Shown here piece by piece: positions 24,707-33,606 of a stretch of DNA of 64,000 nt (position 1 is the stretch's first letter; every line of letters begins with the position of its first letter). Source of the DNA: Parvularcula sp964219355 (GTDB lineage: Bacteria; Pseudomonadota; Alphaproteobacteria; Caulobacterales; Parvularculaceae). The notes below the pieces were generated by a model that was given only the letters and a program-made list of their open reading frames with translations, did no database searches and was not told the DNA's origin. Location: NCBI GenBank assembly GCA_964219355.1, contig CAXPOZ010000001.1, positions 806,001-870,000 on the forward strand. The letters run 5' to 3'. The translations under genes and the position numbers were made by a program.

Positions 24707-26095
24707 TTACGCTGCAAGTTCCGTTTGCGGTACGACGCGGTTCCGCCCACTTGTCTTGGCTGCATAAAGCGCTTCGTCAGCCCGCTTGAGCAGTCGTGGC
24801 GGGGTATCCTCCGCATCTTGCGGCTCATGCGTGGCAAGACCGATACTGACCGTCACGTCAAGCTCCTGTCCACTCGGCAGTGACATGGGGCGGTTGGCAA
24901 TATCTTCCCGGACGCGCTCGGCGATCACCCGCGCACCTTCTTGATCAGTTTCCGGCAGGACACAGACAAATTCTTCACCGCCATAACGGCAGGCAATGTC
25001 CATCCCCCGGACGCAGCGCTTCAGCCGATCGGAAATCTCAACTAGCACTTCGTCGCCGACATCATGGCCGTGTGTGTCATTGACCACCTTGAAGTGATCG
25101 ACATCGAGAATGATCAGCGAGAACGGCAGATTGCGCTCTTTTGAAAGGCCGAACTGGCGCGGCAGCTGGGACCCCAGATAGCGGCGATTATAAAGTCCGG
25201 TCAGCGCATCGGTGACGGCAAGTTCAAGGCTCTGCTGCACAGACTGACGCAGATCCTCAACATACCACTGGCGGCGCAGCTGTGTGCGAACGCGCGCGAC
25301 CATTTCCTGGCTGTCGATCGGGCGCATCAGATAGTCATTGACCCCGATATCCAGCGCCCGGACGAGTTTGCGCATCTCAGATTCATGGGCGAGCGCCAAA
25401 AGAGGCGTCAGCCGTGATTCCTCGAATGACCGGATCGCGGAGCAAAGCCGCAGGGGGTCATATTCTTTCAGCCCTAAATCTACGATCAGCATGTCCGGCG
25501 CACTAGAGCGGATATGCTCAATCGCCTTGCGCGGATCATTCTCGAAATTGAATGTGACGCCTTCGGGCAGGCCGTCGACATCGTCGCTAAGCCCATCAAT
25601 GATCAGATCTTCTGAAATGACCAGGATTTCCGAGGTGCGATAGGCCTGATTATCGAGATCGGGCGGCATGATAGCGCCCAGCTCCGCGCCCTTGGCGTGG
25701 CGATGTCGCAACTCATCCGTCATCTGTTTGAGGCGGGTCAAGCTCCTGACACGCGCGAACAGGGCAAGATCCTGAACAGGTTTCGTCAGGAAATCGTCCG
25801 CCCCGGCTTTCAGCCCGGCAATCCGGTCCGCCTGTTGGTCAAGCGCGGTCACCATCACAACGGGGATATGGCAGGTCCGTGGGTCGGCTTTCAGCCGCTC
25901 GCAAGTTTCAAACCCGTCGAGCCCCGGCATCATCACATCAAGGAGAATAATGTCTGGAGAATTCTCGAGCGCAATGTCGATCCCTTCCTGCCCGGACAAG
26001 GCCGTCAGGACCTCGAAATATTCGGCCCGGAGTTTGGCTTCTAGCAGCCGCACATTCGGGATCAGATCGTCAACAACAAGAACTCTGGCAGTCAT
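24707..26095 (-). CDS. pleD: PleD-type response regulator, diguanylate cyclase
   Basis: A 462-residue REC-REC-GGDEF protein. The first receiver (2-~120) has VLVVDDLIPN and the phosphoacceptor Asp in IILLDVMMPGLDGF. The second receiver-like domain (~155-275) keeps a fold but looks degenerate. The C-terminal domain has DALTGLYNRRYL and the catalytic GGEEF, so it should make cyclic di-GMP. In Caulobacter, PleD drives the swarmer-to-stalked transition, and its gene follows divK as here. The gap to divK is 59 bp. Confidence 0.94.
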   Translation of the reverse strand: MTARVLVVDDLIPNVRLLEAKLRAEYFEVLTALSGQEGIDIALENSPDIILLDVMMPGLDGFETCERLKADPRTCHIPVVMVTALDQQADRIAGLKAGADDFLTKPVQDLALFARVRSLTRLKQMTDELRHRHAKGAELGAIMPPDLDNQAYRTSEILVISEDLIIDGLSDDVDGLPEGVTFNFENDPRKAIEHIRSSAPDMLIVDLGLKEYDPLRLCSAIRSFEESRLTPLLALAHESEMRKLVRALDIGVNDYLMRPIDSQEMVARVRTQLRRQWYVEDLRQSVQQSLELAVTDALTGLYNRRYLGSQLPRQFGLSKERNLPFSLIILDVDHFKVVNDTHGHDVGDEVLVEISDRLKRCVRGMDIACRYGGEEFVCVLPETDQEGARVIAERVREDIANRPMSLPSGQELDVTVSIGLATHEPQDAEDTPPRLLKRADEALYAAKTSGRNRVVPQTELAA

Positions 26096-26154
26096 TTGCC
26101 TACCCTCACCAGCACCCCTTTGCCAAAAGGCAAAGATCCTACATTGAGAGGGTT

Positions 26155-26547
26155 CTACCCGAGATACCTTTTCACTTTCTCAAGAAAGACCGGAACCGAG
26201 ATAGGTTTTGCAATATAATCTTCGCATCCGCCGTCCCGGATGCGTTGTTCGTCGCTTTTCATGGCAAAAGCGGTGACGGCAATGACCGGAATCGCGCGCA
26301 ATTCCTCGTCCGCTTTGATCTCACGAGTAACATCAAGCCCTGACTGCTCAGGCAGCTGGATGTCCATTAAGATAAGGTCAGGCATGTGCTCGCGCGCCAG
26401 AATCAGCGCGTCCGGGCCGTTCATGGCCTGCAGGACGCGGTATCCCTGAACATCGAGGAGGTCATGAAAGAGCTTCATATTCAGCTCGTTATCCTCGACG
26501 ACAAGCACCGTTTTGGTTTCGGATGTTTCAGCCATCGAGGACATCAT
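26155..26547 (-). CDS. divK: Single-domain response regulator DivK
   Basis: A 130-residue stand-alone receiver domain with no output domain: TVLVVEDNELNMKLFHDLL at the N-terminus, phosphoacceptor Asp in LILMDIQLPEQSGL, and Lys in DYIAKPIS. DivK links the DivJ/PleC kinases to the CckA-CtrA pathway and the asymmetric cell cycle. The pairing with pleD supports the assignment. Several ATGs (26547, 26544, 26535) are possible starts, none with a clear ribosome binding site. Confidence 0.9.
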   Translation of the reverse strand: MMSSMAETSETKTVLVVEDNELNMKLFHDLLDVQGYRVLQAMNGPDALILAREHMPDLILMDIQLPEQSGLDVTREIKADEELRAIPVIAVTAFAMKSDEQRIRDGGCEDYIAKPISVPVFLEKVKRYLG

Positions 26548-26661
26548 GATTTGCGAACCGGTAACAAAAGGCTACCCCTTTCTGGGAGTGGCGGTTGGGA
26601 AAGGCGTTATCAAGACCTTTTTCCCGTCGGACTTTCTGCCGCGAATTAGGTTAATTGCTGG

Positions 26662-27972
26662 TTGACCCTGAAGATGATGCCTGAGCGATCGGAAAAACAG
26701 CTCTGCCGGGATTGCGGCAGCACCGCATCCATGGAGGAGCTGTGCCCCAACTGCGGCTCGGCACGGACGGTTCGCCATCCTGAACTTTTCTCCCTCGGCA
26801 TTGCCCATGTCGATTGCGATGCGTTTTTCGCCGCGATCGAAAAGCGCGACCGGCCGGAACTGGCGAATAAGCCCGTCCTTGTCGGCGGAGAGGTGCGCGG
26901 GGTCGTTGCCGCCTGCTGTTATATCGCGCGATCCTATGGCATCCGCTCGGCCATGCCGATGTTCAAGGCAAAGCAGCTCTGCCCTGAGGCGGTCGTCGTC
27001 CGATCAAGCTTTGATAGATATAAAGAGGCGGCCCATCTGATCCGGGAGGAGATGCGCGCGCTGACCCCGCTGGTCGAGCCCGCCTCCATTGACGAAGCCT
27101 ATATGGATATGACGGGTACGGACCGCCTGCATGGCGCACCGCCCGCCGCAACACTCGCGCGGTTCGCCCGGCGGATCGAGGAGCGGGTTGGCATCACCGT
27201 CTCTATTGGGCTCAGCCATAATAAGCTCCTTGCCAAGATTGCATCCGACTTCGACAAGCCGCGCGGCTTTTTCGTGATCGGGCGGGAAGAGACCGCCGCC
27301 TTTCTTGCACCCCATCCCGTCAGCCTGATCCCCGGCGTAGGTCAGGCCTTTGCCGCTCGTCTCTCGCGTGACGGATTCCGCACGCTGGGGGATGTTCAGA
27401 AAGCGGACGATGCCTGGCTGGAGAAGAAATATGGCGACCATGGCCGCTCGCTCGCCCGACGCGCGCGGGGCGAGGACCGCCGCGAGGTCGTCACCAGCCA
27501 TGAGACGAAAAGCGTCTCGGGCGAGACGACATTCAATGAGGATCTCTCTGATCGTGAGCCGCTGGAGGATCGCCTCTATGCCATGGCAAAGAAAGTCTCG
27601 ACCCGCGCCAAAGCGGCCCAGCTGGCTGGCCGGGTCGTCACCCTCAAGCTCAAAACACATGACTTTAAGAGCTTCACCCGACGGCGGACCCTGCCCCATG
27701 CAACGAACCTCACCGCGCTTATCTTCGAGACTGGGCGCGAGCTGCTTGCAGAGGAACTGATCGAGGCGCCCCGGCGCAAATACCGCCTGATCGGGGTCGG
27801 GATTTCCGACCTTGTCGATGCCGACCTGATGGATGACGGATTTTTGTTTTCCGGCGACCACAAGCGTATAGGAAGGCGGGAGAATGCCGTCTCATCCCTT
27901 GCCGAGAAATTCGGTGACGGGGTCATTGGCACACTGAGAGATTACCGGACGACCCGAAAGAAAAAGGACTGA
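26662..27972 (+). CDS. dinB: DNA polymerase IV with N-terminal zinc ribbon
   Basis: A 436-residue Y-family translesion polymerase. Catalytic acids are in IAHVDCDAFFAAIE and ASIDEAYMDMTG. The finger, thumb (SLIPGVGQAFAARL, helix-hairpin-helix) and little-finger domains follow. Ahead of the catalytic core is a zinc-ribbon-like CRDC (15-18) and CPNC (28-31) pair, absent from E. coli DinB and found in an alphaproteobacterial subgroup. Start codons TTG 26662, ATG 26674 or ATG 26677 are possible; all keep the zinc ribbon. No LexA site was found upstream. Confidence 0.93.
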   Translation: MTLKMMPERSEKQLCRDCGSTASMEELCPNCGSARTVRHPELFSLGIAHVDCDAFFAAIEKRDRPELANKPVLVGGEVRGVVAACCYIARSYGIRSAMPMFKAKQLCPEAVVVRSSFDRYKEAAHLIREEMRALTPLVEPASIDEAYMDMTGTDRLHGAPPAATLARFARRIEERVGITVSIGLSHNKLLAKIASDFDKPRGFFVIGREETAAFLAPHPVSLIPGVGQAFAARLSRDGFRTLGDVQKADDAWLEKKYGDHGRSLARRARGEDRREVVTSHETKSVSGETTFNEDLSDREPLEDRLYAMAKKVSTRAKAAQLAGRVVTLKLKTHDFKSFTRRRTLPHATNLTALIFETGRELLAEELIEAPRRKYRLIGVGISDLVDADLMDDGFLFSGDHKRIGRRENAVSSLAEKFGDGVIGTLRDYRTTRKKKD

Positions 27973-27976
27973 TGCC

Positions 27977-28456
27977 ATGTCGATCATCGCCCGCCTCGAG
28001 GAAATGGGGCTCGAACTCCCCCAACCCGCCGCCCCCGTCGCCTCCTATGTGCCGACGCAGATCGTCGGAGAGCTTCTTTATATTTCGGGGCAGGTCTCGA
28101 TGACGGACGGCCAGATCATCAAGGGATGCCTTGGCGGCAGCCCGGCGGGGGGGATCACGGCTTTGTCGCTAAAAGAAGGGATCGCCGCTGCCCGTGCCTG
28201 CGGGATCATGCTCCTCGCTCAGGCACGCGCCGCGCTCGAGGGTGATCTTGACCGGGTTGCGTCCTGTGTCCGGCTCGGCGGGTTCGTTGCATCAACGGCT
28301 GACTTTTTCGATCACCCCAAAGTCATCAATGGCGCCTCGGATCTGATGCTCGATGTCATGGGAGACGCGGGCAAGCACACCCGCGCCGCCGTCGGCGTGC
28401 CATCACTGCCCCTCGGCGCTGCTGTCGAGATCGACGGGATTTTCCGTATTCGTTAG
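27977..28456 (+). CDS. RidA/YjgF-family protein
   Basis: A 159-residue protein of the Rid (YjgF/YER057c/UK114) family. LLYISGQVSM near residue 34 and the C-terminal TRAAVGVPSLPLGAAVEIDGI are family signatures, and the arginine that binds the substrate carboxylate in active RidA is present in TRAAVGV. RidA enzymes hydrolyse reactive enamines and imines, but this longer subgroup has no assigned substrate. It starts 4 bp after dinB and its last 54 bp overlap convergent lpxB. Confidence 0.85.
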   Translation: MSIIARLEEMGLELPQPAAPVASYVPTQIVGELLYISGQVSMTDGQIIKGCLGGSPAGGITALSLKEGIAAARACGIMLLAQARAALEGDLDRVASCVRLGGFVASTADFFDHPKVINGASDLMLDVMGDAGKHTRAAVGVPSLPLGAAVEIDGIFRIR

Positions 28457-29590
28457 GCGGAGGATTTCCACCGCCGCGCGCGATGCTGAATCGCCCCGCC
28501 CGACCAGTTCGGGCAGGAGACGCCGGAAGGCTGACAATTGCAGGCGGCGGGCTTCCTCATCCCGGAACAGCCGGACGATATCGGCGCCCAGTTGCTCTGG
28601 CGTGCAGTCATCCTGCAGCCGCTCAGGGATAATCGCCTCTTTGGCAAAGACATTCAGGATGGAGACATATTCCGTCACCAGCACTTTTTTTGCCCAATAG
28701 GCCGTGAGCGCATCAACCTTGTATCCGACAACCATTGGCGTGTTGCAGAGCGCCAGCTCCGTCGTCACCGTGCCGGAGGCGGCAAGCGCCACATCCGCCG
28801 CCTCAAAAGCATCAAAGCGATCATCGGCGGAAATGATGATCGGTTTGACCGGCCATTGATCGGCACTGGCCTTCACGATCTCCTCGACCGCGGGCGCCGC
28901 CGGGATCACGACCTTGAGGCCGGGAATTTCTTCTGCTGCGACCGTCACCGCATCGGCAAAGGGGATGAGGAGCCGCGTGACCTCGCCCTTGCGACTGCCC
29001 GGCAGGACTGCAAGCAGGGGCGAAGGGCCGATATCATGCCGTGCCCGGAAGGATGGGCCCGAGCGAGGCACCTGTGACACCGCTTCGAAATTGGGATTGC
29101 CGACAAAGACGGCCTTCGTACCAACTTCCTCAAAATAAGGCGGCTCGAACGGCAGCAGCGTCAGGACAAGATCGAAATGATCACGGACGAAATCCGTCCG
29201 CTGCGGTCGCGAGGCCCAGACCTGCGGCGCGCCGAATTTGACGATTTTCGTGCTTGGACTGCGTTTGCGGATGCGCTTGGCGCCAAGCCGCGAAAAGCTC
29301 CAGCCATCAACAAAGACAGCAATGTCGATCTTTTCCTTCTCGCAGATCGCGGCGAGTTCGCGTGAGCGCCGCCACGCTTCGGGCAGGACACGGGCAACAT
29401 CCGTGAACCCCATGACCGAGAAGGCAGAGGTATCGAACCGGCTCTCAAAGCCTTCGGCTGCCATCAACGGGCCGCCACAGCCGGTCAGCTCAATCTCCGG
29501 GATGAGGGTTTTCAGCGCCCGGATGAGAGAGGCCCCGAGTGCATCCGCGGAAGGCTCCACCGCCGCGAGGAGAAGGCGGGGCGCGGTCAC
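28403..29590 (-). CDS. lpxB: Lipid-A-disaccharide synthase
   Basis: A 395-residue glycosyltransferase (GT19) that joins UDP-diacylglucosamine and lipid X into the lipid A disaccharide. AAVEPSADALGA, VSVMG-like SVMGFTDVARVLP, VWASRPQR, LAVLPGSRKGEVTRL and the ASGTVTTELALCNTPMVVGY segment match LpxB. Last gene of the lpxD-fabZ-lpxA-lpxI-lpxB run; it overlaps lpxI by 4 bp. The 3' end overlaps the opposite-strand ridA-like gene. Confidence 0.95.
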   Translation of the reverse strand: MTAPRLLLAAVEPSADALGASLIRALKTLIPEIELTGCGGPLMAAEGFESRFDTSAFSVMGFTDVARVLPEAWRRSRELAAICEKEKIDIAVFVDGWSFSRLGAKRIRKRSPSTKIVKFGAPQVWASRPQRTDFVRDHFDLVLTLLPFEPPYFEEVGTKAVFVGNPNFEAVSQVPRSGPSFRARHDIGPSPLLAVLPGSRKGEVTRLLIPFADAVTVAAEEIPGLKVVIPAAPAVEEIVKASADQWPVKPIIISADDRFDAFEAADVALAASGTVTTELALCNTPMVVGYKVDALTAYWAKKVLVTEYVSILNVFAKEAIIPERLQDDCTPEQLGADIVRLFRDEEARRLQLSAFRRLLPELVGRGDSASRAAVEILRLTNTENPVDLDSSAEGQ

Positions 29591-30459
29591 GTCCGGCGTT
29601 TCAGCTCTTCGGCTGAATAGGCATGGATGAAAAGTCCGCGCTCATCGGCCAGACGGATCGCCTCTTCGGCATCGAGCAGCAGGGATTCGCCAGCCGCAAT
29701 CGCGATTCCGGCAAGCCCGGCTTCGGCGGCGAGTTCTACCGTCCGTGCCCCTATGGTTGGCAGATCAATACGCATTTCCTGCCCTGGCTTGGGCCGTTTG
29801 AGAAGGAGACCTGCGCGGTGCCCGCCATCCCCTTCTTCGCCCTGAAGTCGCGCGATGATCGGCGCAGCCCGACGCAGCATGGCATCGGTGCCTTCTGCTG
29901 CCTCGACAGCAACAACAAAGCCCTCGCGCACGATTGCGCCCTGGCCGACATCAAACGGACCGATAGCCTCAATCAGCGCTGCGGCCTTTTTCATGTCCGC
30001 ATACGCCACATCGTCGGGCACGATCTGGCCCATCGTACCCGCCTCGCTGCGCAACACGCCGGTGACTTCTTCGGCGCCAATGACAAGGAAGCCCTCAGCG
30101 GCAAATGTCTCGACCAGCACATCGAGCATGGCGCCATCGCCCTTGCGGGCAGCGGCCACGACACGTGGCAACAGCGCTGCGCCGCGCCAGTCAGGCTTCA
30201 ACTGGCCGAAATTCGGCCGCTGGACGAGGCCCGCAAAGACCACTGCATCACATTCTGATTTTTTCAGAAGGCGGATGATCTTTCCCGCCTCGCCGATCCC
30301 GGCATCATCGCCAGGAAATGCCTTCATCGCCTCATCGGCGAACCCGTTGAGCCGGATCACATGATAGGGCGCGTCCATATCGTGCGCCGCCTGCGCCAAT
30401 TGGCGTGGCAGCTCGCCGCCCCCGGCGATGATCCCGACCTTTTCCCAACGGCGGCTCAT
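29587..30459 (-). CDS. lpxI: UDP-2,3-diacylglucosamine diphosphatase LpxI
   Basis: A 290-residue DUF1009 protein. KVGIIAGGGELPRQLAQAA at the start, VFAGLVQRPNFGQLKPD in the middle, and the C-terminal catalytic domain with VGQGAIVREGFVVAVEAAEGTD are family features. LpxI hydrolyses UDP-diacylglucosamine to lipid X and replaces LpxH in alphaproteobacteria. The site between lpxA and lpxB is the usual one. Confidence 0.95.
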   Translation of the reverse strand: MSRRWEKVGIIAGGGELPRQLAQAAHDMDAPYHVIRLNGFADEAMKAFPGDDAGIGEAGKIIRLLKKSECDAVVFAGLVQRPNFGQLKPDWRGAALLPRVVAAARKGDGAMLDVLVETFAAEGFLVIGAEEVTGVLRSEAGTMGQIVPDDVAYADMKKAAALIEAIGPFDVGQGAIVREGFVVAVEAAEGTDAMLRRAAPIIARLQGEEGDGGHRAGLLLKRPKPGQEMRIDLPTIGARTVELAAEAGLAGIAIAAGESLLLDAEEAIRLADERGLFIHAYSAEELKRRT

Positions 30460-30462
30460 CTG

Positions 30463-31248
30463 TTACTTCTCCGGCAGGCAAAGCGGCCGGTCGGCATCGG
30501 CCTTCATGAAATTGATGATGGTCATTGCCTCAGGCACTTCAGAGAAGAGCGAGGTGGCATCCTCGAGCCGCTCTTTCAGCGTGCCTTCCTCGGCAAACAG
30601 CATGCGGTAGGCGGAGCGAATAGCGTGGATCGTCTCGCGTTTCATGCCGCGGCGCTTCATGCCGACAATATTGAGCCCTTCGAGCCGGGCATGGTTCCCG
30701 AAGGCAGAGCCGTAAGGGATAATGTCCGTCGTCAGAATACCGCCGCCGCCAAGGAAGGCAAAGGCGCCGATGCGGCAGAACTGGTGAATGGCGCAGAGCC
30801 CGCCAAGGAATACGCTCTCGCCGATATGGATATGCCCGCCCAGCGTGGCGTTATTCGCCATGATGACCCGGTCATCGACCGTGCAGTCATGCGCGACATG
30901 CGCGCCGACCATGAAAAGGCAGTCATTGCCGACACGGGTTTCGCCATGCCCCTGCACGGTGCCGGTATGCATCGTCACATGCTCACGGATCTTGTTCCGT
31001 TCCCCGATGATCAGGGTCGTCGGCTCACCCTTATAGCCATTATGCTGGGGCGGCGCGCCAATCACGGCAAAGGGGTGGATTTCAGTTTCCGCCCCGACCG
31101 TTGTGTGCCCCGTCACGCTGGCATGAGAGAGGATTTTCACCTTCTCCTTGATCACGACATTCGGACCGATATGCGCATAGGCACCAATCTCAACGGACGG
31201 ATCGATCTGTGCGCCGTCCTCGATAATCGCGGTGGGATGAATAGTCAT
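30463..31248 (-). CDS. lpxA: UDP-N-acetylglucosamine O-acyltransferase
   Basis: A 261-residue left-handed beta-helix protein full of hexapeptide repeats (IHPTAIIEDGAQIDPSVEIG at the N-terminus). His in GAHVAHDCTV corresponds to the catalytic histidine, followed by HIHIGESVFLGG and the C-terminal helical domain. It performs the first acylation of lipid A synthesis. It is packed 4 bp after fabZ and 3 bp before lpxI. Confidence 0.96.
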   Translation of the reverse strand: MTIHPTAIIEDGAQIDPSVEIGAYAHIGPNVVIKEKVKILSHASVTGHTTVGAETEIHPFAVIGAPPQHNGYKGEPTTLIIGERNKIREHVTMHTGTVQGHGETRVGNDCLFMVGAHVAHDCTVDDRVIMANNATLGGHIHIGESVFLGGLCAIHQFCRIGAFAFLGGGGILTTDIIPYGSAFGNHARLEGLNIVGMKRRGMKRETIHAIRSAYRMLFAEEGTLKERLEDATSLFSEVPEAMTIINFMKADADRPLCLPEK

Positions 31249-31252
31249 ACGC

Positions 31253-31720
31253 TTAGTCCTTGGGCGGCGTCATCATGGCACTGAAGGCCGCTTCCGCCAC
31301 CAGCTTGTCATCGACATAGGCCTTGGCTTCATATTTCCAGACCGGCGGACGGCGGGCCGTGATCGTCGCACGGATACGCAATTGGTCACCAGGGACGACG
31401 GGTTTCCTGAATTTGGCTTTCTCGACGCCCATGAACAGGACGATATTATTGTCCGTATCCACATTGTCGATGTAGGCGGTATAGGCCGCTGCCGTCTGCG
31501 CCATCGATTCAATGATCAGCACACCGGGCATGACCGCCATTTGCGGGAAGTGCCCTTCAAAGAACTGCTCATTCGCGGTCACGCCCTTGACGCCCGTGGC
31601 CCCGTCTCTTGAAATCTCGACAATCTTGTCGACCATCAGCATCGGGAAACGGTGCGGCAGGATCTCCTTGATCGCAGCCAGGTCCAAATCGGGCAGAAAT
31701 TCTGTATTTTCTTCGGTCAT
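31253..31720 (-). CDS. fabZ: 3-hydroxyacyl-ACP dehydratase
   Basis: A 155-residue hot-dog-fold enzyme. LPHRFPMLMVDKI carries the catalytic histidine and NEQFFEGHFPQMAVMPGVLIIE the glutamate-containing helix. FabZ dehydrates beta-hydroxyacyl-ACP; it shares the hydroxyacyl-ACP pool with LpxA and LpxD, which explains its position. Overlaps lpxD by 4 bp. Confidence 0.96.
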   Translation of the reverse strand: MTEENTEFLPDLDLAAIKEILPHRFPMLMVDKIVEISRDGATGVKGVTANEQFFEGHFPQMAVMPGVLIIESMAQTAAAYTAYIDNVDTDNNIVLFMGVEKAKFRKPVVPGDQLRIRATITARRPPVWKYEAKAYVDDKLVAEAAFSAMMTPPKD

Positions 31721-32778
31721 TTGCTTCCTCCCTTTTTGGTCAGTTTACTGAGGGCTGCAACGTCTTTCATCCATTCGCGTGCGGGCTTGGCGGGGATACC
31801 GCCCCATCGCTCGCCCGGCGGCACATCTTTCATCAGGCCCGATTTCGCGGTGATCATTGCGCCTGCGCCGATCGTGACATGGTCGGCCATGCCAGCCTGC
31901 CCGCCGATCATGACACCGTCGCCGATCTCGCAGGAGCCTGAAATCCCTGTCTGGGAAGCGATCAGCACACCGCGCCCGATGCGGCAATTATGGGCGACCT
32001 GCACAAGGTTATCGATCTTGGTGCCGTCGCCAATGACTGTATCGCCAAGCGTGCCCCGATCGACGGTGGTATTCGCGCCGATATCGACATGATCGCCGAT
32101 CATGACACGCCCGAGCTGGGGCAGCGGCAGCGCCCGGCCCTCATCAGCGACATAGCCAAAGCCAGCCTCACCAATCCGCGCGCCTGCAAGGATCACGCAT
32201 TCGCGGCCGATCACAGCGTGGGAGATTGAGACATGGGCACCGATCCTCGTGCCCTCGCCGATCACAACGCCGGGGCCAATAACGACGCGTGGGCCGATCA
32301 CGGCATCCGCGCCGATCACCGCGCCAGGCATGACGATGACGCCTTTGCCCAGATGCGCGGATTTGGCGATCTTTGGCTCATCCATCTCGGGCAGCTCTTC
32401 ATCCCCGGCGAGGTCTGAAAGCGGCCGGTGCAGCGCCTCGGCAAGCCGTGCAAAAGCAGCTTTCGGCGTGTTGGCAATCGCAATCGTAGCCTCGTGGAAG
32501 CGTGCAGCAGCAGCTTCGGCAGCTTTCTCGTTCGTCAGGATCAGGCTCGCCTCGCATGCCTCAAGCGCTTCGATGTCTCGAGCGCTCTCAGCAAAGACAA
32601 CGGCGCCCTCGCCCGCATCGGTGAGCGGCGCGGCATGGCTGATCCGGTGCTGGCCTGCATCGGAATGGCTGATCTCGGCCCGGGCCACGGCGATCGCATC
32701 AATCAGCGGTAGCGGCGGACGGGTGAGAAAAAATCGGGGATCTGGCCGGAAACCGCCGGCCGGCTGTTCAGTCGTCAT
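31717..32778 (-). CDS. lpxD: UDP-3-O-(3-hydroxyacyl)glucosamine N-acyltransferase
   Basis: A 353-residue LpxD with an N-terminal uridine-binding domain (about 1-115) and a hexapeptide beta-helix domain. AHLGKGVIVMPGAVIG starts the helix, and VAHNCRIGRGVLIASQTGISG contains the catalytic histidine. It adds the second acyl chain in lipid A synthesis. A strong terminator lies between it and upstream skp, so it may be transcribed from its own promoter or by read-through. Confidence 0.96.
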   Translation of the reverse strand: MTTEQPAGGFRPDPRFFLTRPPLPLIDAIAVARAEISHSDAGQHRISHAAPLTDAGEGAVVFAESARDIEALEACEASLILTNEKAAEAAAARFHEATIAIANTPKAAFARLAEALHRPLSDLAGDEELPEMDEPKIAKSAHLGKGVIVMPGAVIGADAVIGPRVVIGPGVVIGEGTRIGAHVSISHAVIGRECVILAGARIGEAGFGYVADEGRALPLPQLGRVMIGDHVDIGANTTVDRGTLGDTVIGDGTKIDNLVQVAHNCRIGRGVLIASQTGISGSCEIGDGVMIGGQAGMADHVTIGAGAMITAKSGLMKDVPPGERWGGIPAKPAREWMKDVAALSKLTKKGGSK

Positions 32779-32840
32779 GACCCATGCCCTTAGGGCTTCC
32801 CATCTTCACTTGCACCCCTTTCCTTCGGCCGCGAGGCAAC

Positions 32841-32869
32841 AAAAAACCGGGCCCGTTTCGGGGCCCGGT
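32841..32869 (-). terminator. Terminator after skp
   Basis: Read on the minus strand, ACCGGGCCC and GGGCCCGGT form a 9-bp GC stem around a 6-base loop, followed by a run of T (A41-A45 on the plus strand). It lies 25 bp beyond the skp stop and ahead of lpxD, dividing the bamA-skp unit from the lpxD-lpxB unit. Confidence 0.85.
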
Positions 32870-32893
32870 CTTAAAAAGAGTAAGCAGTCCGGC

Positions 32894-33490
32894 TTATTGT
32901 GCGGCTGCCTGTGCCTGTTTCTGGGCTTCGGCGACTTCCGCAACGAGGCCATCGACCGACAGGGTCGAGAGCGAGCGGTTCACCGCTGCCAGAACTTCCG
33001 GTGTTGCATCGAATTTGGAGCTGTAATGGCCCAGCGCGGTCTGGCGCTCGATAACGTCGACGCGTTTGGATTTCGCAACATCCTCAAGGCTGTTCACGAT
33101 CGCTTCGTTGATCTTGGCCTCAGCAAGCTCACGGATGAGGCCGAATTCCTGGCTCACGCGCTGCTGGCTGGCCTGCAGGGCCTGACGTTTCTGGTCCCAC
33201 TGACCGACAAGTTTCTTTTGCTCGTCGCTGAGGCTTTGCAGCTGTTGCGGCGTCTTGTCGGCAACGATCTGCTCGACAGCAGCCGCTTCGCTGTTGATCT
33301 CGTCAGCGATCGGCTTGAGCTTGGACGCAACTTCCGCGCTCTTGGTTTGCAACTCTGCCTGAAGTGCTTTCCAGGCGTTGGAATCATTCACCACTTTGGC
33401 GTGGTCATAATAAGCGGTTTTCTGTGCAAGAGCCGGCGCGGCCCCGACAACAAGCATGGCCGCCGCAGCGGCGATAAGTTTCTTCAACAT
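32894..33490 (-). CDS. skp: Skp/OmpH-family periplasmic chaperone
   Basis: A 198-residue exported protein with signal peptide MLKKLIAAAAAMLVVGAAPALAQ cut into a final AQ at 22-23 (ALA-Q). The mature part is mainly a long charged helix, LQAELQTKSAEVASKLKP onward, as in the Skp tentacles that hold unfolded outer-membrane proteins. It directly follows bamA, the conserved arrangement. ATG 33490 is chosen because the signal peptide begins there. Confidence 0.88.
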   Translation of the reverse strand: MLKKLIAAAAAMLVVGAAPALAQKTAYYDHAKVVNDSNAWKALQAELQTKSAEVASKLKPIADEINSEAAAVEQIVADKTPQQLQSLSDEQKKLVGQWDQKRQALQASQQRVSQEFGLIRELAEAKINEAIVNSLEDVAKSKRVDVIERQTALGHYSSKFDATPEVLAAVNRSLSTLSVDGLVAEVAEAQKQAQAAAQ

Positions 33491-33606
33491 TGGACACCTG
33501 CCCCTGGTTATATCGTGGACCGGGATGTCTCCATCCCGCAACGCACGACTGTTTAACGGCGGAAGAGCCCCCCGGCCCGTTACCGTTTCGTGAAATTTAA
33601 CGACCT

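Noticed and set aside
26548..26661. LexA or CtrA site between divK and dinB
   Set aside because: GAAC at 26564 lacks a second half seven bases on, and only a TTAA half-site was seen; neither motif is complete.
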